NCBI GenBank assembly: GCA_022570795.1
Contig: JAKUDP010000001.1
Location: forward strand, 186,001-250,000
Reading direction: 5' to 3'
DNA: 64,000 nt
From: Sphaerulina vaccinii
Taxonomy: Eukaryota; Ascomycota; Dothideomycetes; Mycosphaerellales; Mycosphaerellaceae
How positions within the stretch are numbered: position 1 is the stretch's first letter; each line of letters opens with the position of its first letter. The notes below the pieces were generated by a model. That model was not told the DNA's origin. It was given only the letters and a program-made list of their open reading frames with translations, and ran no database searches. The position numbers were made by a program, and so were the translations under genes. Below, one piece after another: positions 63,482 through 64,000 of this stretch.

Positions 63482-64000
63482 TCACGTATGCCCTAGTGAT
63501 CTCGGCAGACGTCGACTGCCATTCGAGCTCATAGAAGTACACGTCGATATCTCCATGTCGGTCTCAGGATTGACAGAATCCTGCCTTAGCACGTCCGTAC
63601 TCCCACCCGTCTCTTTGTCAATCTCAGATGTTGTGATGGCGTGGAACTCGACATCGGTATTATCGTACATCATTTGTTTCTCAACATCTTTCTCAACATC
63701 GACGCTCGCATTACGTACGTTGTGCATTGGATCTCGTCTTCGCGGAAGTCGTAAAGCAGGTCTTCTCAGATCACCTTCGCTTCTGACGACATGCACGACA
63801 TGAGGGAGAGGCAATCTAGGCTCTTCGTAGACTTCTTCCTCGACCACGTTCGGTGATTTCTTGGTGTTCAGAGCAGCATCGCTGAAGTCGTAACGTGAAT
63901 GCCGAAGCAGGGCCTCAGGACTGTCGTTTCTGCTTCTTCGGCCCGAGTTATGCTGCATTTCTGGGGTTTTACTGATCGATCCGATAGCGCTAGGTCCAAG
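63482..64000 (-). CDS. C-terminal part of a hypothetical protein (runs off the window)
   Basis: The frame is open from the stop at 63482 through the right edge without a stop; the Met at 63958 is probably internal. The visible 172 residues are polar and charged: SRNDSPEALLRHSRYDFSD, KKSPNVVEEEVYEEPRLPLPHVVHVVRSEGD, an Arg-rich patch, and an acidic, Thr/Ser-rich end. No domain is visible. Such tails occur at the cytoplasmic end of fungal seven-helix or other membrane proteins, but this cannot be tested without the missing part. Confidence 0.55.
   Translation of the reverse strand, partial: LGPSAIGSISKTPEMQHNSGRRSRNDSPEALLRHSRYDFSDAALNTKKSPNVVEEEVYEEPRLPLPHVVHVVRSEGDLRRPALRLPRRRDPMHNVRNASVDVEKDVEKQMMYDNTDVEFHAITTSEIDKETGGSTDVLRQDSVNPETDMEISTCTSMSSNGSRRLPRSLGHT

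Overview
The window looks like nuclear DNA of a filamentous ascomycete (Pezizomycotina; the gene set and protein style suggest a Dothideomycete, but this is inferred without a database search). Genes are interrupted by short introns (44-100 nt) with GTNNGT donors and YAG acceptors, both strands are used equally, and the proteins are typical eukaryotic ones (Prp19, ERD2, EDC4, mitochondrial DNA polymerase gamma, Phs1, class II aldolase). I support 29 protein-coding loci, of which about 20 have a recognisable family and 15 have splice sites that I could place to the base by restoring a family-like reading frame.

Layout. 1-1.7 kb: nothing convincing. 1.7-16.5 kb: a Q/N-rich single-pass membrane protein, an unknown protein, a CRT10-domain WD-like protein, a secreted GPI-type protein, the small subunit of serine palmitoyltransferase, a secreted M24 metallopeptidase and a cytosolic GH85 ENGase. 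16.7-22.9 kb: ERD2 and EDC4. 23.2-35.4 kb: a metabolic block with a divergent lamB/lamA pair (LamB/YcsF protein plus a biotin carboxylase-PxpC/PxpB-BCCP fusion), a Zn2Cys6 regulator, a peroxisomal FAD amine oxidase ending in SKL, a 2-oxoglutarate oxygenase-like protein and a fatty-acid hydroxylase/sterol desaturase superfamily enzyme. 37.2-51.2 kb: housekeeping genes: PPR protein, SIM-rich RING protein, PRP19, FBA1, MIP1 and a second RING protein of the Slx8 type. 52.6-64 kb: a low-complexity protein, PHS1, a GT69 mannosyltransferase, two unknown proteins and the 3' part of a gene that leaves the window.

The most striking feature is not protein-coding. Gene-free spaces hold at least 18 clear, and about 3 decayed, copies of a tRNA-like unit that looks like a family of RNA polymerase III genes. 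Each copy has a TATA-like element about 25-30 bp upstream, a 5' strand of the form CAAC-RRTCGTCC, a canonical A box, a short conserved stem-loop placed like an anticodon arm, a B-box-like GTTCGA or GCTTGA, a variable body with its own unit-specific hairpin, and a 3' strand GGGCGATTGTTTT. That 3' strand pairs with the 5' strand and ends in a T run. Predicted RNAs are 97-167 nt, mostly 141-163 nt. Nine clear copies lie head to tail at 55.57-57.58 kb with starts 217-250 bp apart. Other copies sit at 3.9-4.2, 10.35-11.03, 13.78-14.15, 55.05 and 62.66-63.3 kb. Substitutions in the stems are often compensated. Four of the five loci lie between convergent gene pairs. I know of no described RNA family with this architecture, and I treat it as the candidate new system of this window.
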